Below, in pieces: positions 1-9,407 of a stretch of 35,579 bases of DNA; position 1 is the first letter of the stretch; each line of letters starts with the position of its first letter. The translations under genes and the position numbers were made by a program. Origin of the DNA: an archaeon (GTDB lineage Archaea; Asgardarchaeota; Heimdallarchaeia; Heimdallarchaeales; JAJRWK01); contig JAJRWK010000005.1 of the NCBI GenBank assembly GCA_024276795.1, forward strand, positions 1 through 35,579, given 5' to 3'. Below the pieces are notes generated by a model. The model was not told the DNA's origin, ran no database searches, and saw nothing but the letters and a program-made list of their open reading frames with translations.

Positions 1-2
1 AT

Positions 3-314
3 GAGCTTGACAGCGTTGGGTTATTCAGAGAAGCCGTGAATCTTTCTGAACAAGGCCATGACAATGCAGATGTGGCTCTATGGGTGCATCGTTCGTTAGC
101 TATTTCGATGGGAGAAATTGCACGCCTTTTATGAGAGGAAATGGGAATTAAAAGGGTTGGATTCTCGGGAGGAGTTGGATACAACAAGATTATTACAGAA
201 TACTTGCAACAATTCACGAAGAGGATAGGGCTCGAATTTCTAATGCATGAAAGAATTGCTCCGGGGGATGCGGGGATTAGTGCAGGACAACTTTTCTATG
301 CAGGAGGCCGATAA
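3..314 (+). pseudogene. hypF: HypF carbamoyltransferase C-terminal part (5' truncated by window), interrupted by in-frame TGA at 132-134
   Basis: Frame 3 translation ELDSVGLFREAVNLSEQGHDNADVALWVHRSLAISMGEIARLL*EEMGIKRVGFSGGVGYNKIITEYLQQFTKRIGLEFLMHERIAPGDAGISAGQLFYAGGR*; GI.KV.FSGGV..N and PGDAGIS.GQ are HypF Kae1-like C-terminal motifs; directly precedes hypE. Confidence 0.75.
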
Positions 315-318
315 GAAG

Positions 319-1356
319 ATGGTAACAATTGGAAAAACCGTCGAATTGAGCCACGGTGGTGGTGGAAAGCGGATGGATCAACTGATTAGATTCATTGCTG
401 ATAACATTGGTTTAGAAGACCATTCAGAGGATATCGTTGGCCCCAGCAGAACAGACGACAGCGCAGTCATCGCGTGGAAGCCAGAGGATACTTCATTAGT
501 ATTCACAACTGATTCTCACACTATTGATCCCTTGTTTTTTAGAGGGGGCAATATTGGGGACTTAGCAATTGCGGGAACAGTGAATGACCTTGCAGTGATG
601 GGTGCTAAACCGTTGTACCTAACACTAGGAATGATTATTGAGGAGGGATTCGCTTTCGACGACCTTGCAATCATTTCTGAGACGATTGGGAAGAGATGTC
701 GAGAAACTGGAGTGAGAATAGTGGCTGGGGACACAAAGGTCATGCCTAACGGTATGCTTTCCGGGTTGGTATTAAATACCGCTGGAGTTGGCGCGCTCAT
801 CAGAGAACAACCGGTTCACGACGGAAATGCAAGGCCGGGAGACATCATCATTGTTACGGGGTCGATTGGCGATCATGGTACGAGCCTAATGTCGCTTAGG
901 GAGGGCTTGGAATTTGACACGGATTTGGCCTCAGACGTTGCTCCTCTTTGGCCGGCGCTAGAAAGAATAGTCGCAGATCCGAGGGTCCATGCAATGAAAG
1001 ACATGACTCGCGGAGGGTTTGCAAGTGCAGTCAACGAAATAGCCACAAAATCAAGTGTAGCACTAGTTGTAGAAGAAGAGCTGGTACCAGTCAAGCCAGC
1101 GGCACAAGCAATTGCAGACATTCTTGGGCTTGAGATCATGGAGATTTCTTGTGAAGGGAGAGCGTTAATTGTTGCCGAGAAAGGCGCAGAGGATGACCTC
1201 CTTAAAGAACTGAGAAGACACGAGGTCTCAAAGGACGCAGAAGTGATTGGTCATGTGGAAAAGGATCCTCGCGGAAAAGTGTTGATCCGCACAGATATTG
1301 GAGGGACTAGAATTCTTGACAAACCCTATGGAGAACCAATCCCGCGTGTTTGCTAA
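319..1356 (+). CDS. hypE: Hydrogenase expression/formation protein HypE
   Basis: ELSHGGGGKRMDQLI, TDSHTIDPLFF.GGNIGDLAIAGTVNDLAVMGAKP, C-terminal PRVC with the terminal Cys typical of HypE. Start set at ATG 319, 4 nt after the hypF stop; the 247 start overlaps hypF. Confidence 0.95.
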   Translation: MVTIGKTVELSHGGGGKRMDQLIRFIADNIGLEDHSEDIVGPSRTDDSAVIAWKPEDTSLVFTTDSHTIDPLFFRGGNIGDLAIAGTVNDLAVMGAKPLYLTLGMIIEEGFAFDDLAIISETIGKRCRETGVRIVAGDTKVMPNGMLSGLVLNTAGVGALIREQPVHDGNARPGDIIIVTGSIGDHGTSLMSLREGLEFDTDLASDVAPLWPALERIVADPRVHAMKDMTRGGFASAVNEIATKSSVALVVEEELVPVKPAAQAIADILGLEIMEISCEGRALIVAEKGAEDDLLKELRRHEVSKDAEVIGHVEKDPRGKVLIRTDIGGTRILDKPYGEPIPRVC

Positions 1357-1374
1357 GTATGAGGAGGGTCAGTT

Positions 1375-1710
1375 GTGCACGAAATGACGAGGGTTGAAGA
1401 GCTAGTTCGGGTGCTTAAGAAAAAGGGTGTTAGGGGTAAGGTTCGAATTACGATTGGGCACCTTGAAGCGACGCAAATCATGTTGGAGGAGGTAAAAGAG
1501 TGCTTTGAAATTGCAACAAAAAACACTGATCTAGAAGGGTCGGAAATTGTTTTCGTTCCACAGCCAATCAGGATGAAGTGTAACGATTGTGAGGCGGTTT
1601 TTGATGTGTCATTCGATGATTTGCCCCTCAGATGCCCTATTTGTCGAAAAGACGATTGCCAGCTTTTAGAAGATGATGAACTATCCATAATAGCAGTAGA
1701 TACACCCTGA
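1375..1710 (+). CDS. hypA: Hydrogenase nickel incorporation protein HypA
   Basis: GTG start giving N-terminal MHE Ni-binding motif; zinc site MKCNDC...LRCPIC; follows hypE. Confidence 0.9.
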   Translation: MHEMTRVEELVRVLKKKGVRGKVRITIGHLEATQIMLEEVKECFEIATKNTDLEGSEIVFVPQPIRMKCNDCEAVFDVSFDDLPLRCPICRKDDCQLLEDDELSIIAVDTP

Positions 1711-1837
1711 AGAAGTCAGACAACACTGTATGCGTCTCTTAATTTTTAGTTTATGACCCTTCTTGGTAGAGATTTGGTTCTTCACTAAACCTTTTCAACA
1801 CATTTTAATCTAGCTAACTTGGAGAGGTGTAATCTTC

Positions 1838-2491
1838 ATGTCAGTAGAAATCGACGAAGAAACGAAACAGCAAGTTAGACAAATATTAACCAATATTCAG
1901 AATCCAGTTACTTTGCGCGTCTTCCTTGATCAGGAAAATTGCGTGTATTGTAATGAGACAAAGAGCCTTGTAGAGCAACTCGCAGAAATGGCTCCCGAAG
2001 GAAAACTAATATTGGATATTCATGATTGTACAGAGGATAAATCCTCGATGGAAAAATTCGGGATCGACAGAATACCGGCAATTATTGTCGACAATGGTGA
2101 GACAACAAATATCCGCTATTACGGAATTCCGGCAGGCTATGAGTTCAGTGCTTTGCTAGAAGATATCTTGGACATTAGCCGCGGTGAGACCGAATTCCTT
2201 TCTCCAAGTGCTCAAGAATATATCAAATCAATTGATAAACCTGTGCACATCATGGTATTTGTTACGCCTACATGCCCGTACTGTCCCCGAGCGGTTAGAC
2301 AAGCACATGCAGCGGCATTGCTAAACAAAAACATTAAAGCAGAAATGATTGAATCCATGGAATTCCAGGAACTGGCTCAGAAATACAGTGTTTATGGGGT
2401 CCCCAAGATTGTGATTAATGATAAAGTAGAAATTGAAGGGGCACCTCCAGAGCCCATGTTCATCCAGAAGCTCAAAGAGGCTTTAGCATAG
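1838..2491 (+). CDS. Protein disulfide oxidoreductase (PDO-type, two tandem thioredoxin folds)
   Basis: 217 aa with two CxxC sites (CVYC, CPYC) and GVPKIVIND cis-Pro region, the PDO/glutaredoxin-like architecture of archaea. Confidence 0.88.
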   Translation: MSVEIDEETKQQVRQILTNIQNPVTLRVFLDQENCVYCNETKSLVEQLAEMAPEGKLILDIHDCTEDKSSMEKFGIDRIPAIIVDNGETTNIRYYGIPAGYEFSALLEDILDISRGETEFLSPSAQEYIKSIDKPVHIMVFVTPTCPYCPRAVRQAHAAALLNKNIKAEMIESMEFQELAQKYSVYGVPKIVINDKVEIEGAPPEPMFIQKLKEALA

Positions 2492-2533
2492 CCGCTCTTT
2501 TGTGGCCCAGAAAGCCCCCGATTCTCCTCCTTT

Positions 2534-3229
2534 TCATTGCCAGATTCTTTTTAGCAACCTAGCTTTTCCAGAATTTTCGTCATACGAGAACAGGCCAGCG
2601 TTTCGAAGTTCAAATAATGCTCTCCTTACGGCCAGAGGCTCGATTCCAGTAGCTCTTGCAAGTTCCTTTATTGTCCATTCTTGTTTTTCCCCATGAGCAA
2701 CAACAAGAATACGTGTGTGAGGATTCGCACTATACACCTTTTCGAGGAGAACTAGGTAAATATCCAGCATCTTGAGCGCGTCAATTTGTTTTCCTCGTTC
2801 CATCGTTAGGTCTTCGTATTGTTTCGAAATATGCTCGAGTTGTGAGGTTATATGATTCATCTGACTCTTGACTTGAGCTAGATTTGTTTGCAAATCTTCG
2901 TTTTCAGATTTTAGCGAGTCAATCTCGTTGTCTTTTTGAAGCAAAAGGTCTGCTACGTGATCTAGTTCTAATCGTAGTGCCTCTGCTTGCCTTAGGCTCT
3001 TGTCGTAGCTTTCCTTCAATTGCTCGTGCTTCTTCAACTGTGTTTTTAGTTTCTCGAGTTGAGCATTTACATCGGTGATTTGGCTTTTGAATCGAGCGTT
3101 TTCTCCCTCATAGTGTGCTACAAGCTTTTCGAATATTTCCCCAACATCTGCTTTCAGAGACGCGAAAGTTGAATCTAGGGTTTTGGCAAGTTCTTCGTTG
3201 TATTTGTCTGGCTTCATTTTGGTTCTCAA
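2534..3229 (-). CDS. Coiled-coil protein with C-terminal winged-helix domain
   Basis: Long heptad-like E/K/L/Q region followed by EWTIKELARATGIEPLAVRRALFELRNAGLFSYDENSGKARLLKR (wHTH pattern). Confidence 0.65.
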   Translation of the reverse strand: MRTKMKPDKYNEELAKTLDSTFASLKADVGEIFEKLVAHYEGENARFKSQITDVNAQLEKLKTQLKKHEQLKESYDKSLRQAEALRLELDHVADLLLQKDNEIDSLKSENEDLQTNLAQVKSQMNHITSQLEHISKQYEDLTMERGKQIDALKMLDIYLVLLEKVYSANPHTRILVVAHGEKQEWTIKELARATGIEPLAVRRALFELRNAGLFSYDENSGKARLLKRIWQ

Positions 3230-3311
3230 AAAATTACTTCATCACGGATTTTTAATGTTAGCGGGGATGCCGAAAAGTAATCTGCTTGAGCCTGTTCTTG
3301 AATGAGAAGAA

Positions 3312-4151
3312 TTAGGAATCGATTCTTTTGGTAATTGGCTCCAGTGATTCTTGAAACAAAGATTGGTGAGAGAAAATCATGGCAATGAGGACAAGAAAAT
3401 ACATGGAGTCAATAACAATTATTCGCCCCACATCTCCAACTACAGTACGTAGACTCCAGCCAACTACTTGTGGGATGAAAAGATATGCAACATGCCAGTT
3501 AATGGCTTGCAATAAGGGTTTTAGATTTCCTTGGGTTACAGAACTCCAGACCAAGATTGAGAGGAGTACCGTGAGGAAAGCGTATAGAGATCTTTCCAGA
3601 GCGCCAGAAAGTAGTGAAGGGTCAAGGGTGAGAGACTGCCCAGGGTCTAGAAGTGCTATCGTTAATTGGGGAGTATAGAGGAAAGCAGTTTCTGTGAACC
3701 CCCAACCCAGACCAAAAGCAATGATTGGAGGTGTTTTGCTTAGTGATGAGAATTTCATAATCTCGTAAAAGCGGATGAATTGAGCTGTAATCCCAAAAAG
3801 CAAGGCTAGCATGAGAATATAGCCCATGTGGTTCGCCAAATACTCAGATGCTTGAGCGGCTTTTTCAGAATTCGAACTCAATTCGGCAGTGTCAAATCCA
3901 GCCTGTCTCAAAACCAGCTCTCCAACTAATAATCTTGGAATAAACAATAGGACTTGGGCAATGATCCAGCCAAAAGTTCCGAGGAGAGTCGCTTGTAACA
4001 AGCTTGGTGCTTCTGTTTTTGAGACGAAGTAGAAGGCAATCAAGACTGGGCCGGCCGCGAGGAGCAAAACCAAGAGATAAACAATGAATTCCAACATAAT
4101 ATCTAGTTGCAGATTGTTTTGTGTTTCCAAAAGATTTTTGCTTTCTTCCAC
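3312..4151 (-). CDS. Polytopic membrane protein, possibly distant YhfC/PrsW-like
   Basis: About 7-8 hydrophobic segments; IIAFGLGWGFTETAFLY resembles the GLGHGxxE segment of YhfC-type proteins but without the His. Start could be internal Met at about 4097. Confidence 0.5.
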   Translation of the reverse strand: MEESKNLLETQNNLQLDIMLEFIVYLLVLLLAAGPVLIAFYFVSKTEAPSLLQATLLGTFGWIIAQVLLFIPRLLVGELVLRQAGFDTAELSSNSEKAAQASEYLANHMGYILMLALLFGITAQFIRFYEIMKFSSLSKTPPIIAFGLGWGFTETAFLYTPQLTIALLDPGQSLTLDPSLLSGALERSLYAFLTVLLSILVWSSVTQGNLKPLLQAINWHVAYLFIPQVVGWSLRTVVGDVGRIIVIDSMYFLVLIAMIFSHQSLFQESLEPITKRIDS

Positions 4152-4155
4152 ACAA

Positions 4156-5592
4156 CTATTCTATGCTTAGACTATCTGAAACAGTGATGGAAATTGGTTC
4201 TTGATTGGAAACACCTACCGATACGGGAGGAGCTTCAATGACCGAGAGAAGTTCAGCTTCTGCTCTTCTCCGACCTTGTTCTCGATAGTATACATAGGTT
4301 AGGCTGGCGAGCGAGATCACGGATAGTCCAATTGTCATTGCATAGAGCGTGAAAATCCCGAGAATTGTAATTCCCCCGACAGTCCAAGTTAGATTGATGA
4401 CTTTGTCATATACAATTCCGCCAAAAATTGGGCCTATAATCGCCCCAATGTTAAAAAACATTTGAACGGTACCGAATTCTTCTCCTCTTTTGTTTGCTGG
4501 TACAACTTCTGATTGAAGAGCTCGAAAGACAGGCATTCTAATTGCCATTGACATTTGGCGGAGGATGAACACAGCGATGAGCCATGCAATGGCCATTTTT
4601 ATGCCCAGCAATAGAATGAAGAACCCCCCCGTAAGTGTTGAAAACCACAAGATAGGAATTCGACCCTTTCTATCGGAAAGCCAGCCACCAAGGGGGTTCA
4701 TAAACATCCCTACGACAGACCCTAGACCAATAACAACACCAATTACTTCTGTGGACATGTGATAATAGTCTAGGAGAAAGATTGTCATAAGAGGAAAGAT
4801 GCTACTGAAGGCAAATCCATTGAGCACTGCATATCCATACATAGCTATCAGAATGGGTGGCTTCTTGAAAAGAGGAGTTCGCGCTGTCTTTGCGAGCGAT
4901 TTAGTGCTTCGAGTGGGAGCAATAATCATGATGCCGATAGTTTTTCCGATTTCACCAATGGTCATTGGTTTTTCTTCCTTAGGATCATGAATCAAGAGGT
5001 GTGCGAGTATTGCAGAGAGGAATGAGAGCAAAGCAGTTGAAAGAAACAATGCGCGATAAGAAGCAAGGTCTCCTAAGCCAAAATACTGATTGATAAGATA
5101 GTAGCCCGCAGAACCCATAAATGGTCCGACTGCCCACCCAATTTGCATGGAAAACATGAAGAGGCCGAGGTTTCGTCCCAGCTTTTCTTCGGATGACGTG
5201 TCAGCGACTAGTGCTTCTGCGACTGGCCAGACCGCGGCACTCGCTACGCCTTGGAAAAAACGAGCGATAAACAGTAGCCAGAAGCTAGAAGCAAATCCAT
5301 ACATGGCGCTTATGAAACCATAAAAGATAAGACCTACAAGGATGACGGGCTTTCTTCCTGAAGAATCACTTAATGCCCCATACTTTGGCGCTAAGAATGC
5401 CCTCGAAATCATGAACCCGGCGGCAAGAAAGCCAATTTGAGTAGCAATTCCGATTGATCCGATAATGGGGATGTCGACGGTTTCTCCAATGGCGGCTAGG
5501 TAAAGTGGGATAAATGGCATGATAAGGCCGTAACTCAAGTTGATTACGAAAGAGGATAGACTGAGGGCAAAGAGAGTGCGCGTGCGATCCAT
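4156..5592 (-). CDS. MFS transporter
   Basis: About 12 TM; GGWLSDRKGRIPIL loop motif and GALSDSSGRKPVI in the N-half. Start at ATG 5590-5592 (MDRTRTLFALSLSSFVINLSYGLIMPFIPLYL) preferred over 5724. Confidence 0.9.
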   Translation of the reverse strand: MDRTRTLFALSLSSFVINLSYGLIMPFIPLYLAAIGETVDIPIIGSIGIATQIGFLAAGFMISRAFLAPKYGALSDSSGRKPVILVGLIFYGFISAMYGFASSFWLLFIARFFQGVASAAVWPVAEALVADTSSEEKLGRNLGLFMFSMQIGWAVGPFMGSAGYYLINQYFGLGDLASYRALFLSTALLSFLSAILAHLLIHDPKEEKPMTIGEIGKTIGIMIIAPTRSTKSLAKTARTPLFKKPPILIAMYGYAVLNGFAFSSIFPLMTIFLLDYYHMSTEVIGVVIGLGSVVGMFMNPLGGWLSDRKGRIPILWFSTLTGGFFILLLGIKMAIAWLIAVFILRQMSMAIRMPVFRALQSEVVPANKRGEEFGTVQMFFNIGAIIGPIFGGIVYDKVINLTWTVGGITILGIFTLYAMTIGLSVISLASLTYVYYREQGRRRAEAELLSVIEAPPVSVGVSNQEPISITVSDSLSIE

Positions 5593-5733
5593 TCTAATTT
5601 TTTTTACTGGTAAAGAACATTTAACTGTTCCCCTTCTTTCTAATACAAATGTACTTTTGAAAACAGTGAGAAATGAAGCGCACAAAGAATGGACTTTTCT
5701 ACGCGATGTGTCAGACACTAGCATAGAAGGGCA

Positions 5734-6276
5734 ATGAATTCGAATTCAGAGAATGATGATAACAGAAAAGACATGCCCGAAGAAGTCACTTCTTGGGAGG
5801 AACTATTTGGTAGTCTACAAGAAGATATATTGCGCGAATTTGGAGGACAAAGCATCCATGGATTTATTCCTCGAAAGATCGAGATTGAGCAAATACCAGG
5901 TGAACAAGCATTGTGGACCAAAATAACAGATCCTTCGGGTCATGTGTTTGAAAACAAGCTCTCTCCAATCACTGCATTGTTATTGGCTTTCGCGCATTTA
6001 TCGACAATGGTTCACGGGTCAATCGAGCAGAAGCCAACAATTTCTGCTGAAGAGTTTTTGAAATATTCCCAGGAATCCTTGTTATTATTGATTATTCAAT
6101 ATTTCCAAGGAAGAGAAGAATTGAGCGATTTCTTACAGGATGAAAAGAGAATTGAAAAACTCGAGGGTGCAGTGAACATGGCAGCTTGGGAACTCGCTGA
6201 GATCCTTCAAAAGGCATTTTTCAGAGCGGGAAGGAGAGATGATGAAACTGAGGACGAGAATGATAAAGTTGTTTAA
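5734..6276 (+). CDS. Hypothetical acidic protein, 180 aa
   Basis: Long ORF in a same-strand cluster; no recognised motif. Confidence 0.6.
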   Translation: MNSNSENDDNRKDMPEEVTSWEELFGSLQEDILREFGGQSIHGFIPRKIEIEQIPGEQALWTKITDPSGHVFENKLSPITALLLAFAHLSTMVHGSIEQKPTISAEEFLKYSQESLLLLIIQYFQGREELSDFLQDEKRIEKLEGAVNMAAWELAEILQKAFFRAGRRDDETEDENDKVV

Positions 6277-6299
6277 GGCAAGCCGAGAAGTGAGCCTAT

Positions 6300-6566
6300 A
6301 TGAGTGCGTTACAAGATGAAACTGGAGAAATAATTGTTTGTGCTATCTGCTCTAAAGAGATTAGCATTGAGAACTACATTTCCTTGTCTCTTATACGTCA
6401 AAGTATCAATGTGGAAAAGAGAGAAGCGGAAATCCATGAGTGGGAAGATTTACTATATTTCTGTGGTGAGTGCAAAGGCATGGAAGAGTTACCTGACATT
6501 TTGCTTTCGATTCTGGCGAGTGATGTTGATTCTAAAGAAGAAGCTTCTAAGGAAGACAAGAGTTGA
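6300..6566 (+). CDS. Small protein with two CxxC pairs (putative zinc-binding), 88 aa
   Basis: CAIC...FCGEC spacing suggests a Zn knuckle/ribbon; collinear with neighbours. Confidence 0.6.
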   Translation: MSALQDETGEIIVCAICSKEISIENYISLSLIRQSINVEKREAEIHEWEDLLYFCGECKGMEELPDILLSILASDVDSKEEASKEDKS

Positions 6567-6610
6567 ATGGGGGCTTAGATTTTTAGAGAAGAGATTCAAA
6601 TGTGGGAGCA

Positions 6611-7171
6611 ATGCTAGAAGTTGAGGTTAAGGTTCGTATTCTTCAAGCGGATCGTATCCCTGAATTAATTGCGAAGATCATAGAAAGGGGATATGAAGAC
6701 TTAGGTATGGTTATTGACGAGGATTTGTACTTCAATCATCCTTGTAGAGATTTTGCAAATACCGATGAAGCTCTTCGCATTCGGGGAGGGGAAAGACCCA
6801 CCCTTACGTACAAAGGACCAAAATTATCCGCAAAATCCAAAACAAGAGAAGAGATTGTCGTGGAAATCAATGATTCGAATAACATGGAGAAGCTCTTGGT
6901 AAGTCTTGGGTTTCGAATCGTTGGACGGGTTTACAAAGAGCGTAGAAAGTTTTCAAAAGGAAATGCTCTGCTCACCATTGATCATGTCCCCAAGCTGGGG
7001 TGGTTCGCTGAGCTAGAAACATTGGTGGAAAGTGAGGAGGACTTTTCACAGTTGGAACGAAAAGCCATTGATGACTTAAAGCGAATATTTTCTGAAGTTG
7101 TATATATTCGAGAATCTTACCTTGAAATGTTGCTTGAAAACGGGATTACCGATAATTCTCCCAGAGCGTAG
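6611..7171 (+). CDS. CYTH domain protein (class IV adenylate cyclase / triphosphatase family)
   Basis: MLEVEVKVRI (ExExK motif), DLYFNHPCRDFANTDEALRIR, TYKGP, KTREEI, RRKFSKGNALLTIDHVPKLGWFAELE. Confidence 0.9.
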   Translation: MLEVEVKVRILQADRIPELIAKIIERGYEDLGMVIDEDLYFNHPCRDFANTDEALRIRGGERPTLTYKGPKLSAKSKTREEIVVEINDSNNMEKLLVSLGFRIVGRVYKERRKFSKGNALLTIDHVPKLGWFAELETLVESEEDFSQLERKAIDDLKRIFSEVVYIRESYLEMLLENGITDNSPRA

Positions 7172-7218
7172 TTTAGCAATAAACAAATAGACCCTATGCA
7201 TAGAGTTGCTAGAGCGAA

Positions 7219-7977
7219 ATGTCAGGACTTGCAAAGGGCAGAGGGTTCATTGTAGCGGGAAAATCATTGAACCACGGGACGATTACAGCAGAATTGAAAG
7301 AATTAACGTCAAGATCGGGATTTGAGTTGTTCAAGCCCTTCCGTATGAAGTCTCAGCAACTCGGGGGGGTTTTTGGGTTTCAATATGGTGTTGATTCTCA
7401 AAACGAGTTTTGGAGAGTAGCTGGAGAAATTAGTGAGCATTTTAAGGATGAAGATGTGGTTCTTCAGTTCCTCGAACAGCCGGATTTCCTATCTTCAAAT
7501 TGGAACCCAGCGGGTTATCTAATTAGGCGTGGTTTTTCTCCGAGATGGCCTCGCGACTTTGAAGTGTCATTCTTGTTTTTACAAATTGCTTTTTTGACCA
7601 AACCATGGCAGAAGATTATCAGTGAGGAACTGGCCAGTTTCAGTGAAAAATGGGATGAAGCATTCTATTTGGAGAATTGGAGGCATTACTTGATCTATTT
7701 GTTTATTGTCTTACCGGGACACAAAGACCTGAATTACGCGAACATGCTATTGACAGATCTGGTTCAAGGATTTCTGAAAAAAGGAGAGAATACAGAGCCA
7801 TTGACTGAAAGGCCAGAGAAACTAGACTTTCTCTACCATGATTATGAGGAAACAATTTTTTCGGGAATATTAGCAAGTACGACTCAGGGCGTCTGGATTA
7901 CAAGTAAAAATGTCGTACAACTTTCTCTTCATTTAGAAGACGAGAACGCATTTTTCATAATTGAACCGAAGTCATAG
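7219..7977 (+). CDS. Hypothetical protein, 252 aa
   Basis: Complete ORF downstream of the CYTH gene; no recognised family. Confidence 0.6.
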   Translation: MSGLAKGRGFIVAGKSLNHGTITAELKELTSRSGFELFKPFRMKSQQLGGVFGFQYGVDSQNEFWRVAGEISEHFKDEDVVLQFLEQPDFLSSNWNPAGYLIRRGFSPRWPRDFEVSFLFLQIAFLTKPWQKIISEELASFSEKWDEAFYLENWRHYLIYLFIVLPGHKDLNYANMLLTDLVQGFLKKGENTEPLTERPEKLDFLYHDYEETIFSGILASTTQGVWITSKNVVQLSLHLEDENAFFIIEPKS

Positions 7978-7978
7978 T

Positions 7979-9337
7979 TTAGATTCGCTCAAACAAAGAA
8001 GTGCTTGTTCTTTTGAACGAGTCGAGGATTTCGTCAATTGCTACTTTAGTAGGTAATGTGTTTTCAATTACGAGGCTTCCATTCACGATCACGTTTTTGA
8101 CATGGCTACGCTCTCCGATGTAGACCAAATGGCTAAGAGCACTTTTTTCATGGTAGATTGGTTGCATCTCGATTGTCTTGAGCGAGAGAGAGACAATGTC
8201 TGCTTTGAAGCCTTCCTTGAGTTGCCCAACGTTATTCATGTGTAGTACGTTTGCTCCACCAGCTGTGGCCAAGTACATCGCTTCGCTGATCGGCAACAAA
8301 GTTGGGGAATAATGTAGTCCTTTGTAGAGCAGAGCAATGAGCCGTGTTGTTTCGAATAGATCTAATCGGTTATTGCTACTAGCACCATCCGTTCCGAGGC
8401 TAGTTTTCACATTATTGGAAACATATTCAACCAAGGGTGGTATTCCTGAAGCGAGCTTTAGATTGCTGACAAGGTTGATGGACACTCCTACTTTTCGGGA
8501 TCTCAGAGTTTCGACGTCTTTCTTAGATGTGTGCACACAATGGGCAGCAACAGTGTATTGATCCAAAACACCTAGTGAGTCAAGATATTGGGTGGGAGTA
8601 GTGATTTCTTCTGATATTTGGAAGTCCATCTCTTGTGCAAAGTTTCTGATTGCTTCCATTTCGTGCTTGGTTTCAGCAAGGTGTGTGTGGAAGAGTACTG
8701 GTACTTCAAATTTTTCATTGTATTCTAGAAGAAGCTCGTGCATTACTTGGTAGGTCTCATTTGTTACGGTATAAGGAGCGTGAGGTTGCAGTGCGACTCG
8801 GATGAGATCGTTGTGTGACTGGTGCCATTTAACTACGAACATGTCGTCTCTTTTGTATTCGGCGATAGGGTGCAGAATTGGGTATCCAACAATCGCTCGC
8901 ATCCCCAGCTCAACAAATGCCTGTGCTTCTTTTTCCGGATGCCAATACATGCTGTTAGCGGTAGTGGTTCCTGAGCGAAGCATTTCTAGGACGGCGAGAC
9001 GAGCTCCGTGGAAAATATCGTCAGGAGTAAGGTGAGATTCCATGGGCCAGATATATTTTTCCAGCCATTCCATGAGAGGAAGATCGTCAGCAATTCCTCG
9101 AAATAGAGTCATCGCGGCGTGGGTATGGGTATTGATTAATCCGGGAATAAGGACATCAGCATCCTTATCGCCTACAATATCGTGTCCAGCTAGCGAGGAC
9201 TTTGTCTGATCATAAGGGCCGATCGAAACGATCTTGTCATTTTCAACTATAATTAGGGGATCTTTGATTATTTCAACGCTTCCCAGCTCAGGGAAAGAAT
9301 ATGCGTATTTTCCACGAACACCAATCTCATTTTCCAT
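7979..9337 (-). CDS. Amidohydrolase, MTA/SAH/5'-deoxyadenosine deaminase-like
   Basis: LIPGLINTHTHAAMTLFRGIADDLPLMEWLEKYIWPMES, HTHLAET, AHCVHTSKKD, GTDGASSNNRLDL: characteristic metal and active-site motifs. Confidence 0.9.
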   Translation of the reverse strand: MENEIGVRGKYAYSFPELGSVEIIKDPLIIVENDKIVSIGPYDQTKSSLAGHDIVGDKDADVLIPGLINTHTHAAMTLFRGIADDLPLMEWLEKYIWPMESHLTPDDIFHGARLAVLEMLRSGTTTANSMYWHPEKEAQAFVELGMRAIVGYPILHPIAEYKRDDMFVVKWHQSHNDLIRVALQPHAPYTVTNETYQVMHELLLEYNEKFEVPVLFHTHLAETKHEMEAIRNFAQEMDFQISEEITTPTQYLDSLGVLDQYTVAAHCVHTSKKDVETLRSRKVGVSINLVSNLKLASGIPPLVEYVSNNVKTSLGTDGASSNNRLDLFETTRLIALLYKGLHYSPTLLPISEAMYLATAGGANVLHMNNVGQLKEGFKADIVSLSLKTIEMQPIYHEKSALSHLVYIGERSHVKNVIVNGSLVIENTLPTKVAIDEILDSFKRTSTSLFERI

Positions 9338-9407
9338 ACGAATTCATGCGTGAGAGGAGAAATAAAGGCTTTTGTGGATTTCCGAGAATTTTCCAAAGCA
9401 TATAGAT

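Noticed and set aside
132-134. Selenocysteine recoding of the TGA in hypF.
   Set aside because: HypF is not a known selenoprotein, the position is not a conserved Cys, and no SECIS-like element was evident by eye; mutation or error is simpler.
247-318. Extended HypE N-terminus from 247 in the ORF track.
   Set aside because: It overlaps the hypF reading frame and adds non-HypE sequence; ATG 319 fits the family start.
516-800. Antisense ORFs inside hypE (516..800 and 873..1139).
   Set aside because: Shadow ORFs opposite a well-supported gene; no motif.
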